A stretch of 30,467 nt of DNA from the IMG/VR virus record IMGVR_UViG_3300046507_000413, positions 1 to 30,467 of that record. One strand, 5' to 3'. The position numbers were made by a program, and so were the translations under genes. Below, piece by piece: positions 6,858 through 13,009 of this stretch (position 1 is its first letter; every line of letters starts with the position of its first letter). The DNA comes from a virus. Below the pieces are notes generated by a model. It was given only the letters and a program-made list of their open reading frames with translations, ran no database searches and was not told the origin of the DNA.

Positions 6858-7617
6858 GAGTCCGAAAAAGTACGTCAGCGCGGTGCTGCGCACGTGCGGC
6901 GTGCACGGCGAATACACGTCGATGCTGGTGCGCGGCGCCTGGTCGGGGTGCGTGGCCTGCGACCTTGCTGCGGAACGCGATGCGCTGGCCAGCGAGAATG
7001 CCACATGGCGCAAGGAGCTGCGGGCCCGGGAGTGGAGCGAGAAGCTCGGTCGTGCCGCGATCCCTGATCGCTTCGCAGATCGACGCCTTGCCACCTACGC
7101 GCCCGCCTGCGAGGCCGCCGAGCGTGCGTTGAGGGTTGCCACCACCTACGCGGAAAACTTCGACGAGGCGCGCGCCAAGGGCATGTGCCTGATTTTTTGC
7201 GGTGACGTCGGTACCGGCAAGACGCACCTAGCAATCGGCATCGCCCATGCGGTGCTGGAGCAGGGCCGCCAGGCGGTGTTCACGTCGGTCATCCGCGCCG
7301 TGCGGTCCGTGAAGGAAACGTACGCCAAGGGCAGCGGCCGCACCGAGGCGCAAGCGCTGCGCGACCTGATCGAACCGGACCTGCTGATCCTCGACGAAGT
7401 CGGCGTGCAGTTCGGAAGCGACACCGAGAAGATGATCCTGTTCGAGATCATCAACGGCCGTTACGAGGCTTCGCGGCCAACGATCGCCATCAGCAACCTG
7501 GCGGCGACCGAGCTTGAAGCCTACCTCGGCGCGCGGTCGTTCGACCGGCTGCGCGAGGGCGGCGGTCGCCTGGTGGTGTTCGACTGGCCGTCGCACCGTG
7601 TGCGGAGGGCTGCCTGA
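6799..7617 (+). CDS. dnaC: DnaC-like helicase loader (AAA+ ATPase)
   Basis: A 272-residue protein. The first ATG (6799) follows AAGGG and overlaps the previous gene by 59 bases; a second possible start is Met16 at 6844. A cysteine/histidine group at about 33-54 (CGVHGE, then CVAC) resembles the N-terminal zinc site of phage DnaC-type loaders. The AAA+ core has Walker A GDVGTGKT at 135-142, Walker B LLILDEVG at about 195-202, and the ISNLAATELEAYLG region followed by FDRLREGGGRL, typical of DnaC/IstB-like loaders. It probably loads the host DnaB helicase at the origin bound by the upstream initiator. It ends TGATG, overlapping the next gene by one base. Confidence 0.9.
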   Translation: METLASRITARELAPMANSESPKKYVSAVLRTCGVHGEYTSMLVRGAWSGCVACDLAAERDALASENATWRKELRAREWSEKLGRAAIPDRFADRRLATYAPACEAAERALRVATTYAENFDEARAKGMCLIFCGDVGTGKTHLAIGIAHAVLEQGRQAVFTSVIRAVRSVKETYAKGSGRTEAQALRDLIEPDLLILDEVGVQFGSDTEKMILFEIINGRYEASRPTIAISNLAATELEAYLGARSFDRLREGGGRLVVFDWPSHRVRRAA

Positions 7618-8042
7618 TGGCCAAGACCAAGAAGCCGCGCAAGGCATACAAGCCGAAGCCATGTGTCCTGCCGCTCGGGATGCGCAAGGCCATCGAGTTC
7701 GAGATGCCCGGCTTCCAGGCCAGCGTCGCGCTGGGCATGGATCACCTTCAGGAGCAGCACATCTACGACCTGTTGTCTGCCGCCGACATGGCGCGCCGCA
7801 TCGCTCCGAACGGCCACGAGATCCTGCCGGTGGCGAGCGACATGGTGCTGGCTGTCGCCGAAATACAGGCGCGGGCGCAGCGGCTCGGGAAGTTCGGCGT
7901 CACCGGCGACGAGTTGCACGCGCTGCGCGACGGTATCGGCCGCGTGATGCTATTCCTTCGCACGGTCTCGAACTTCGACATCGACCGGGCGTCCAGGTCG
8001 GCACTCGCCGAGTTCGATCGCACCGGGGTGCTGCGGGTATGA
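7617..8042 (+). CDS. Phage early hypothetical protein
   Basis: A 141-residue protein, start fixed by the TGATG overlap with the helicase loader. The N-terminus is strongly basic (MAKTKKPRKAYKPKP); the rest is helical (FQASVALGMDHLQEQHIYDLL, then DMVLAVAEIQARAQRLG) with no cysteines, membrane segments or catalytic motifs. Similar lysine-rich small proteins commonly follow replication genes in betaproteobacterial phages. Function is unknown. It overlaps the next gene by ATGA. Confidence 0.7.
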   Translation: MAKTKKPRKAYKPKPCVLPLGMRKAIEFEMPGFQASVALGMDHLQEQHIYDLLSAADMARRIAPNGHEILPVASDMVLAVAEIQARAQRLGKFGVTGDELHALRDGIGRVMLFLRTVSNFDIDRASRSALAEFDRTGVLRV

Positions 8043-8329
8043 GCGCGCCGATGTCGAGAGAGGAGTACTTGGCCGTGCTGCTGGCGCCCGCGCGCCGCGA
8101 TCCAGAGCCGAGCCGCGCGCTGCCGGCGGCGGCATACCGCGATTCTGCCGAAAGCGTGAAGCTGGAGGCGGAGAAGGTGCGTCTGCCGCGAAAGAAACCA
8201 GCCCCCAAAGGTCAACAAGAAATGGCGATGACTTGCGATAACAAATTTCGGGCAACACCTCTTCCTTTTTTTCATGGATGTGTTAACGTTCGAGCTTCTT
8301 CCAGGGAGCAACAGCATGGGTTTCGCTGA
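8039..8329 (+). CDS. Small hypothetical protein
   Basis: A 96-residue protein starting MSAPMSREEYLAVLLAP in an ATGA overlap. The middle is Arg/Lys/Ala-rich (KLEAEKVRLPRKKPAPKG). The last 30 residues run into the start region of the next gene in another frame and look less protein-like, so the functional part may be the first 65 residues. No family recognised. Coupling to the previous gene supports translation. Confidence 0.5.
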   Translation: MSAPMSREEYLAVLLAPARRDPEPSRALPAAAYRDSAESVKLEAEKVRLPRKKPAPKGQQEMAMTCDNKFRATPLPFFHGCVNVRASSREQQHGFR

Positions 8330-8855
8330 CCGATTTCTGCACGCCGTGAATTCGTCCAATTTGCAGGACGATGCGCATCACCACGACACCGATCCGCTCT
8401 GCGCTTCCGCGCTGGCGGATGCTTCCGGCGCCGGCATCGGCTCGCTGCTGTCGCGCGTGAAGTACGCCGACGGCACGCAGCACAAGCTGTTCGAATCCGG
8501 CAGCGCTAACCTGGCCAGCCTGTTGCGCATCTGGACCACTCGCGTGTTCGAAAAGGGGCGCGAGCGAAAGTGGGTGAGGGAGGGAACTGCCTGGGACGCC
8601 GCCGCCGCCCAGGCGCTGTATCGCCGCGTCGCCGAACGCTCGCTGGCTTATTGGCTCGATGGGAAATGCTCCGGCTGCCACGGCAGCGGCAACACCACAG
8701 AGCGCAGGATCTGCGTGCCCTGCAAAGGAACGGGCCGCAGCGAGATCGGTGGCGGCGGCTTCGAGCGCGAAAGGGCGCTGGATATGGTAAGCGAACTGGA
8801 GGGCTTGCTCAGCGCGCACAATGCACGTGCGCAAAGTAAATTAACCTCACAGTAA
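8316..8855 (+). CDS. Four-cysteine zinc protein, candidate late antiterminator (Q-like)
   Basis: A 179-residue protein starting MGFADRFLHAV at 8316, with AGGGAG upstream; the earlier ATG at 8274 has no ribosome site. Helical N-terminal and central parts (FEKGRERKWVREG, then AAAAQALYRRVAERSLAYWL) are followed by a DnaJ-type zinc site CSGCHGSG at 118-125 and CVPCKGTGR at 133-141. A four-cysteine zinc site after a helical domain is also present in lambdoid Q antiterminators. It is the last early gene, upstream of a promoter-leader-terminator arrangement (9846-10035), which is where Q lies. The Q role is inference from position and zinc motif. It could instead be another zinc-binding phage protein. 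Confidence 0.6.
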   Translation: MGFADRFLHAVNSSNLQDDAHHHDTDPLCASALADASGAGIGSLLSRVKYADGTQHKLFESGSANLASLLRIWTTRVFEKGRERKWVREGTAWDAAAAQALYRRVAERSLAYWLDGKCSGCHGSGNTTERRICVPCKGTGRSEIGGGGFERERALDMVSELEGLLSAHNARAQSKLTSQ

Positions 8856-9797
8856 TGCGTTTTTAATTTCCTCAACATCACCGCATGCCAACGCTTCATG
8901 CACCAAATGTGCAATGCTGGTGTGGAAGCTTTTCATTGTGTCAAACATGTCGCCCAATGCCGCCGCCTCCTTGAGCTCACTAGAGATAAGTGCATTTAAA
9001 GCACCTCGCGCCACGGCCGGTGCAGGGTGATCGCTACAATGAATTTTTCCACCGAAATGGCACTTAAACGTCAGTTCGCGTGGTATCCGTTCGATGGCAT
9101 CCAGTAGTTCAGCCTTAAATCTTCCATCGGGGCGCAAGAATAGATGTGTGACACCACCGATATTTAAACTTCGCGCCGCTGCAGTGATTAGAAACCGTGC
9201 ACCTCCTGAATCCGCACCGGCTCCAATTTGGGGGCAATCATATGGGTGGTCGCGCATAATGGAACAAAAGTTTCCATGATGTTTTACAAAAGATATGCCT
9301 TCCAAGTCGTCAATTGGCACCTGATCTTCAATCATGAATTCGAGACAATACATTCCATTATAGTAATGAGTGTCGCTACTTATGTCATGCCACCAAGGGC
9401 CATCTCGGATCGTTGGATCATAAGGAGTTAGTTGGTTCGAGCGGTCAATATCCGTGATTAAAATTCGACAAGCGGGTGGTTTGTATTGCGTGATAGCCTC
9501 AACCCAATAAAATTTTTTATTTTGGATGAGAGCTTTGAAGTCGTAGTCGAATTTTATGTTGCCATATCGAAATCCGAACGTCCAATAATTAGGTGAAAGC
9601 CACCCAACTAATATGCGGCTCGTATTTAACAATGATTTGTCAAACACTAAGCCTGGTCTGATGCCTTGCCCAGAAGCGATATTAAGCGCTGGTTCCACGT
9701 GAGAGGTGTGACTGATTGTGTCGAATCGAGTGAGCGCGCGATCAGGAGGTGGGACAAAGCCTGGCCCGCGAACTGCATATGTATTCCAAGGATTCAT
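8847..9797 (-). CDS. Accessory (moron) protein with an ADP-ribosyltransferase-like N-terminal domain
   Basis: A 316-residue protein, more AT-rich than the surrounding genes and on the opposite strand. Residues about 25-175 show the order seen in PARP/DarT/KptA-like ADP-ribosyltransferase folds: HTSHVEPAL at 30-38, GIRPGLV at 45-51, RILVGWLSPN at 61-70, FRYGNIKFDYD at 76-86, FYWVEAI at 96-102, and CLEFMIEDQVPIDDLEGISF at 151-170. In such families the last motif carries the catalytic Glu (here E153 would be the candidate) and the first carries the NAD-binding His. The C-terminal 140 residues (with CHFGGKIHCSDHPAP) are unrecognised. No macro-domain antitoxin (DarG-like) is next to it. The ART call is pattern-based inference; that it is a real, separately expressed gene is well supported. 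It overlaps the 3' end of the zinc gene by 9 bases. Confidence 0.85.
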   Translation of the reverse strand: MNPWNTYAVRGPGFVPPPDRALTRFDTISHTSHVEPALNIASGQGIRPGLVFDKSLLNTSRILVGWLSPNYWTFGFRYGNIKFDYDFKALIQNKKFYWVEAITQYKPPACRILITDIDRSNQLTPYDPTIRDGPWWHDISSDTHYYNGMYCLEFMIEDQVPIDDLEGISFVKHHGNFCSIMRDHPYDCPQIGAGADSGGARFLITAAARSLNIGGVTHLFLRPDGRFKAELLDAIERIPRELTFKCHFGGKIHCSDHPAPAVARGALNALISSELKEAAALGDMFDTMKSFHTSIAHLVHEALACGDVEEIKNALL

Positions 9798-9823
9798 ATT
9801 TATCTAGCATTGTTGTTTCGGAA

Positions 9824-9852
9824 ATTTTATTTCTTATTCCTTGTGTTGTAAA
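9824..9852 (-). promoter_or_regulatory. Sigma70-type promoter of the ART-like gene
   Basis: On the minus strand, -35 TTTACA (9852-9847), 17-base spacer, -10 TAAAAT (9829-9824); each box matches consensus at five of six positions. The predicted start is about 20 bases before the ATG at 9797. No clear Shine-Dalgarno follows. Confidence 0.6.
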
Positions 9853-9874
9853 CTCAATCAAAGTGCGCTATCAT
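9846..9874 (+). promoter_or_regulatory. Candidate late promoter (pR'-like), sharing its -35 with the divergent promoter
   Basis: Plus strand: -35 TTGTAA (9846-9851), 17-base spacer, -10 TATCAT (9869-9874, five of six). Its -35 lies on the same bases as the -35 of the minus-strand promoter. Transcription from about 9881 would meet the terminator at 10014-10035 after roughly 150 bases, like lambda pR'-tR'. Inference. Confidence 0.45.
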
Positions 9875-10013
9875 CGAAAAACACACTTCACGCACTCGTA
9901 ATGATCGCTTAGGCGGCACCGATAGCGGGGATTCGAGGCTAGCACCAACTTCGCTGATGCTTTCGCTCGTGTGTAGTAGTTCACTTCACAGATTGTTGTT
10001 GGAACGAACCCAG

Positions 10014-10035
10014 AACCCGCCCAGTGCGGGTTTTT
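10014..10035 (+). terminator. Intrinsic terminator, tR'-like
   Basis: Stem AACCCGC (10014-10020) / GCGGGTT (10026-10032), loop CCAGT, continuing into a T run to 10035. It precedes the first small late ORF at 10061 by 25 bases. Confidence 0.75.
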
Positions 10036-10060
10036 GCATTTCTGCGCCAGCGAGGCGACC

Positions 10061-10222
10061 ATGACCGAAACGACGAAACCCGACAAGCTCCGGGTCCGCG
10101 CGTACATGGAGCGCCGCACGCATGCGCAGCTGGACCCGCCGCCGACGCCCGAGGAAATACGGCGCCAGTTGGGCTGGCACCTGATCCCCGCGAACCGCCA
10201 GCCGGATCGGGATGTTGATTAG
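10061..10222 (+). CDS. Small phage protein (53 residues)
   Basis: Starts MTETTKPDKLRVRAYMERR, with GAGG five bases upstream of the ATG, just after the terminator at 10014. It ends with PTPEEIRRQLGWHLIPANRQ, a motif I have met in short uncharacterised phage and prophage proteins of betaproteobacteria. It is basic with no cysteines. Function unknown. It would be the first gene translated after read-through of the terminator. Confidence 0.65.
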   Translation: MTETTKPDKLRVRAYMERRTHAQLDPPPTPEEIRRQLGWHLIPANRQPDRDVD

Positions 10223-10261
10223 CGTCAAAGCGCCTCGTGGTCAGGCATGTACGCTAGCTTC

Positions 10262-10459
10262 ATGGAACACAGAACATACAGATTTTGCACCGTAGCGCTT
10301 GAACTCGCGCGCATGCATGGCACCTACCTTGCAGCATCATTTCTCGCTGAGCAGGGTGTGCCGATCGATTACGCCATGGCCGCGCTGGCCGGCAACACGA
10401 ATCGAACTGGCTGGCCGCGTGCGCACACCGCGCCGGTTAGCAACGGTGGTGCGCCATGA
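10262..10459 (+). CDS. Small helical phage protein
   Basis: A 65-residue protein from ATG 10262 (MEHRTYRFCTVALELARMHG); another ATG at 10247 would add five residues, and neither has a strong ribosome site. The core LAASFLAEQGVPIDYAMAALAG looks like short helical phage proteins of unknown function in which a helix is followed by a G-V-P turn and a second helix. The tail is low in structure. Moderately supported by protein-like composition. Confidence 0.5.
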   Translation: MEHRTYRFCTVALELARMHGTYLAASFLAEQGVPIDYAMAALAGNTNRTGWPRAHTAPVSNGGAP

Positions 10460-10538
10460 AATAGCCCCGGCCAGACATTTTAGAAGAGCACCAAGCCAGG
10501 CGCCGCCTTCTGGCCGCGCGCGGCGACTTGCGACGAAC

Positions 10539-10811
10539 TCACCCTTGACTGGTGAACCAATGCGGCATTCTATTGATATTCTCCCTGCAGCGCGCGGTGA
10601 GATGTTTGTGTTTTAGCTGATAGTAAATAGCAGCCTCACCACCGGTGTGTGCCTGAAATGGGTATTGCTCGAAGCGCAAAAAAAAGTAGGATTCAGCCAC
10701 AGTGAGGCCACGTAGAACCTCATCGCCTTCGTCATCCACAGTCAGTGCTCTACGATCTACGAGATCGCGTCTGCGCCCATCGTCCAGATCAAGCATCTCA
10801 TCCTCGCTCAT
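10539..10811 (-). CDS. Small acidic hypothetical protein on the minus strand
   Basis: A 90-residue protein, MSEDEMLDLDDGRRRDLVDRR at the start, then LTVAESYFFLRFEQYPFQAHTGGEA and a His/Lys-rich tail. AGG lies three bases before its ATG. No convincing competing plus-strand frame covers it, and the composition is protein-like and slightly AT-rich. Running against the late genes, it could be another accessory gene. Family and function are unknown. Confidence 0.55.
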   Translation of the reverse strand: MSEDEMLDLDDGRRRDLVDRRALTVDDEGDEVLRGLTVAESYFFLRFEQYPFQAHTGGEAAIYYQLKHKHLTARCRENINRMPHWFTSQG

Positions 10812-10889
10812 GGCCTAAAATGAAATATGGTACCCGTCGCCACGAGCTAGCGCAGCACGCTACCGGTGGGAATTAATGCGATACGGAAC

Positions 10890-10956
10890 GCGGTCAGTAT
10901 CAATCACGGAGTTGCTCCGCTTCCTGGCGTGGGTTCGATCCCCACTGCTCGCTCCA
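10890..10956 (+). pseudogene. tRNA-Gly-like remnant
   Basis: A perfect T arm (GTGGG TTCGATC CCCAC, 10929-10945) is followed by TGCTCGC, discriminator T and an encoded CCA (10954-10956). A 5' acceptor strand GCGGTCA at 10890-10896 pairs with six of seven positions. In between, only about 32 bases are present, no normal D arm or anticodon stem can be folded, and the total is about 67 bases. The T discriminator suggests tRNA-Gly origin. It is probably a decayed tRNA, or possibly a tRNA 3'-end fragment of an attachment site. Confidence 0.45.
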
Positions 10957-11045
10957 GCTTCTCGTAGTTGCCGCAATCAGGTGTCGCCTCTAATCAAGCC
11001 ATCCCTGACGCCGCCCGGCATTGAACATAGGCGGCGGACAATTTC

Positions 11046-11119
11046 GCGGGTGTAGCTCAGTGGTAGAGCAGCTGCCTTCCAAGCAGAGGATCCGGGTTCG
11101 ATTCCTCGCATCCGCTCCA
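11046..11119 (+). tRNA. tRNA-Gly (anticodon TCC), CCA encoded
   Basis: Acceptor GCGGGTG (11046-11052) pairs with CATCCGC (11109-11115) with one G-U. D arm GCTC...GAGC, anticodon loop CTTCCAA with anticodon TCC at 11078-11080, T loop TTCGATT, discriminator T, then CCA to 11119. The anticodon stem has a G-A at its outer end and the T stem one C-C mismatch, both more typical of a phage tRNA than a host one. It reads GGA/GGG codons. It lies between the early and late regions, with a terminator 31 bases after it. Confidence 0.9.
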
Positions 11120-11150
11120 GTGTCTGCCGCGCAGTTACCGCTGCGCGCTT

Positions 11151-11185
11151 GCCGCCGACCGCACTCGCGCGCCGGCGGCTTTTTT
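11151..11185 (+). terminator. Intrinsic terminator after tRNA-Gly
   Basis: Stem GCCGCCG (11151-11157) / CGGCGGC (11173-11179), 15-base loop, six Ts at 11180-11185. A second hairpin, CGCGCAG/CTGCGCG (11128-11147), lies between it and the tRNA and may help 3' processing. From here to 11326 I see no gene. Confidence 0.8.
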
Positions 11186-11326
11186 ACACGTGCTGTCCGT
11201 CCATCGCGCACCAGCGGGCGGGTTTCGAAAAGCGGGCGCAGTGGCCGACGCAACATGACCGAGTGGGTCCGGCCGCAGCGTATCGCGGTTCCAGCTCGGA
11301 ACGGGCGGCCACACCAAGGAAATCAC

Positions 11327-11641
11327 ATGGACATCCAACTGACCGAAACGAAGACCTACTCGTTCAAGCTCGGCGACAAGCTGCTGGACGGCTTCGTCAT
11401 CGCCTCCGAGTGGAATGGCATGACCGAGTTGCGGGGTATGGGCGGCGAAAAGATCATCGTCTATGGCATGGTGCGCGGGGCTGCGAACGGCGTTGGTGGT
11501 GCCTTCGGCGAAATCTTCGGCGACATCTTCGCCGGGGCGCGAAAGCCAGGCGAACCGAGTAGCGTCCAGATCATCAGCTCGACTCCGGGAATCGCGAAGC
11601 TGATCGCCGCTGCGCAGCAACCCGTTCCGGCCGCCGCATGA
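11327..11641 (+). CDS. Hypothetical late-region protein
   Basis: A 104-residue protein starting MDIQLTETKTYSFKLGDKL, with AAGGA seven bases upstream; the frame is open further 5' but over the tRNA and terminator, so that part is not coding. The first 50 residues look beta-rich (ELRGMGGEKIIVYGMVRG); the middle is Gly/Ala/Phe-rich (ANGVGGAFGEIFGDIFAGA), perhaps a membrane-associated or flexible helix. No family recognised. It shares ATGA with the next gene. Confidence 0.65.
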   Translation: MDIQLTETKTYSFKLGDKLLDGFVIASEWNGMTELRGMGGEKIIVYGMVRGAANGVGGAFGEIFGDIFAGARKPGEPSSVQIISSTPGIAKLIAAAQQPVPAAA

Positions 11642-11883
11642 ACAAGCACCAGCACCCTTCGAACAACGCCGTCCTCGGCGCGCCGAAAGGCTGGGACCAG
11701 GGCGAGCTGCCATGCTCCGCGCTGCCGATCACCCGCATCCAGGTTGAAGGCATGGACGCCATCGTGAGCTACTGGAAGCCGTCCGAGAACGAACTGGCGC
11801 TGCTGGCCGCCGGCGGATCCGTCGCGCTGACCGTGCTGGGCGTCACGATGCCGCCGGTCATGCTGGCGGTCGACCCGACATAG
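11638..11883 (+). CDS. Conserved small phage protein
   Basis: An 81-residue protein, start fixed by ATGA. The second half, MDAIVSYWKPSENELALLAAG followed by VALTVLGVTMPPVMLAV, matches the pattern of a short phage protein common upstream of terminase genes in proteobacterial phages, with a Trp-Lys-Pro then Ala/Gly-rich stretch. Its role is not known. The next gene starts two bases after its stop. Confidence 0.7.
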   Translation: MNKHQHPSNNAVLGAPKGWDQGELPCSALPITRIQVEGMDAIVSYWKPSENELALLAAGGSVALTVLGVTMPPVMLAVDPT

Positions 11884-11885
11884 CC

Positions 11886-12521
11886 ATGGCGAAGAAGCCC
11901 GCCGCGCCCGGCCAGACCAGGCCGTACCCGCCGGCATCCTTCGCCGACCCGCTGACCGCCCGCTACGCTCCCGCGCCCGAGGTGCTCAAGTGGGTTCGCA
12001 CCGAGATCCTGACGGAGGGCGGCCAGCTGCACAACCCCGACCACGAGCACCTGGAATACGCGGACATCCAGTTCCTTTGGGCGCCGGAGGGCTTCAACAA
12101 GGCCGGCCGCACTGTGCTGGGCATGTGCGAAGAGATGACCTTCCGCTGCGGACCATGGGCCAAAGGCCGCCAGCAACAACAGATGGCCGACTGGTTCGGC
12201 ATGGTGCCGCAGTTCCTGATCACGCTCGACGCCAGCTACTGCCTCAAGTGCAGCGACGTCGAGTTCTGCGCGCTGGTGGAACATGAGTGCTATCACATCG
12301 CGCAGGAGCTGGACATCTTCGGTTCGCCCAAGTTCAACAAGTACGGGCTGCCGGTCCTCTGCATGCGCGGTCACGATGTCGAGGAGTTCATCGGCGTGGT
12401 CCGCCGCTACGGTGCGAGCACCGACGTGCAGCGCCTGATCGACGCCGCTAAGGGTAATCCAGAGGTGGCGAAACTCAATATTGCGAGGGCATGCGGAACG
12501 TGTCTGCTGAAGGCCGCGTAG
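11886..12521 (+). CDS. Putative phage metallopeptidase (HExxH)
   Basis: A 211-residue protein. Residues 133-137 are HECYH inside ALVEHECYHIAQ, the HExxH zinc-protease signature. Downstream, GHDVEEFIGVVRRYG (about 161-175) adds a His and a Glu in the arrangement seen in the putative phage metallopeptidase domain often found just before terminase genes. Other cysteines (CLKCSD, CGTC) may be structural. Substrate unknown; its place suggests a role in late gene control, head assembly or host takeover. Catalytic activity is inferred from the motif only. Confidence 0.75.
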   Translation: MAKKPAAPGQTRPYPPASFADPLTARYAPAPEVLKWVRTEILTEGGQLHNPDHEHLEYADIQFLWAPEGFNKAGRTVLGMCEEMTFRCGPWAKGRQQQQMADWFGMVPQFLITLDASYCLKCSDVEFCALVEHECYHIAQELDIFGSPKFNKYGLPVLCMRGHDVEEFIGVVRRYGASTDVQRLIDAAKGNPEVAKLNIARACGTCLLKAA

Positions 12522-12550
12522 CTGTACGTTGCTTTACAGGAAACTAAAAC

Positions 12551-13009
12551 ATGGCCGCACTAAGAGACGAGGTCAAGCTGTTCATCGTCAATGCGCTGGC
12601 ATGTTACGACGCGCCGACAGCCGTGTCGATTGCCGTAAAGGAAGAATTCGGCCTCGATGTGTCGCGCCAGCAGGTGTCGCTGTACGACCCTGGCACCTAT
12701 GTCGGGCGCAATCTCAGTAAGAAGTGGCGGGACATCTTCACAGAGACGCGGGCCAAGTTCCGCGCCACCGCCGATGATATCCCGATCGCCAGCAAGGCGT
12801 TTCGATTGCGCGCGCTGGGCCGCATGGCTCAGAAGGCCGAGTCGATGCGAAACATCGCGCTGGCCGTCGCCGTTATCGAGCAGGCCGCCAAGGAAATGGG
12901 CGAAATGTACGTGAACAAGGGAAAGGGCGAGCCGGCCGACCAGCAGCCGCCGACGCCTGTCCAGATCAACATCGGCGTGCGCGACGCGTCACGGAAAACC
13001 GATGGATGA
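12551..13009 (+). CDS. terS: Terminase small subunit (DUF2280-like)
   Basis: A 152-residue protein, with AGGAA upstream of ATG 12551. It starts MAALRDEVKLFIVNALACYD and has a helix-turn-helix-like first half (APTAVSIAVKEEFGLDVSRQQVSLY), a basic stretch (LSKKWRDIFTETRAKF), a long helical middle for oligomerisation and a Pro-rich tail. This is the DUF2280 pattern, annotated as phage small terminase. It would recognise the packaging site and recruit the large subunit. It overlaps the large terminase gene by 8 bases. Confidence 0.85.
   Translation: MAALRDEVKLFIVNALACYDAPTAVSIAVKEEFGLDVSRQQVSLYDPGTYVGRNLSKKWRDIFTETRAKFRATADDIPIASKAFRLRALGRMAQKAESMRNIALAVAVIEQAAKEMGEMYVNKGKGEPADQQPPTPVQINIGVRDASRKTDG

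Noticed and set aside
10890-10956. tRNA 3' fragment as the phage attachment site
   Set aside because: No integrase is nearby, and a partial 5' acceptor strand pairs with it. Kept only as an alternative; a decayed tRNA is simpler.
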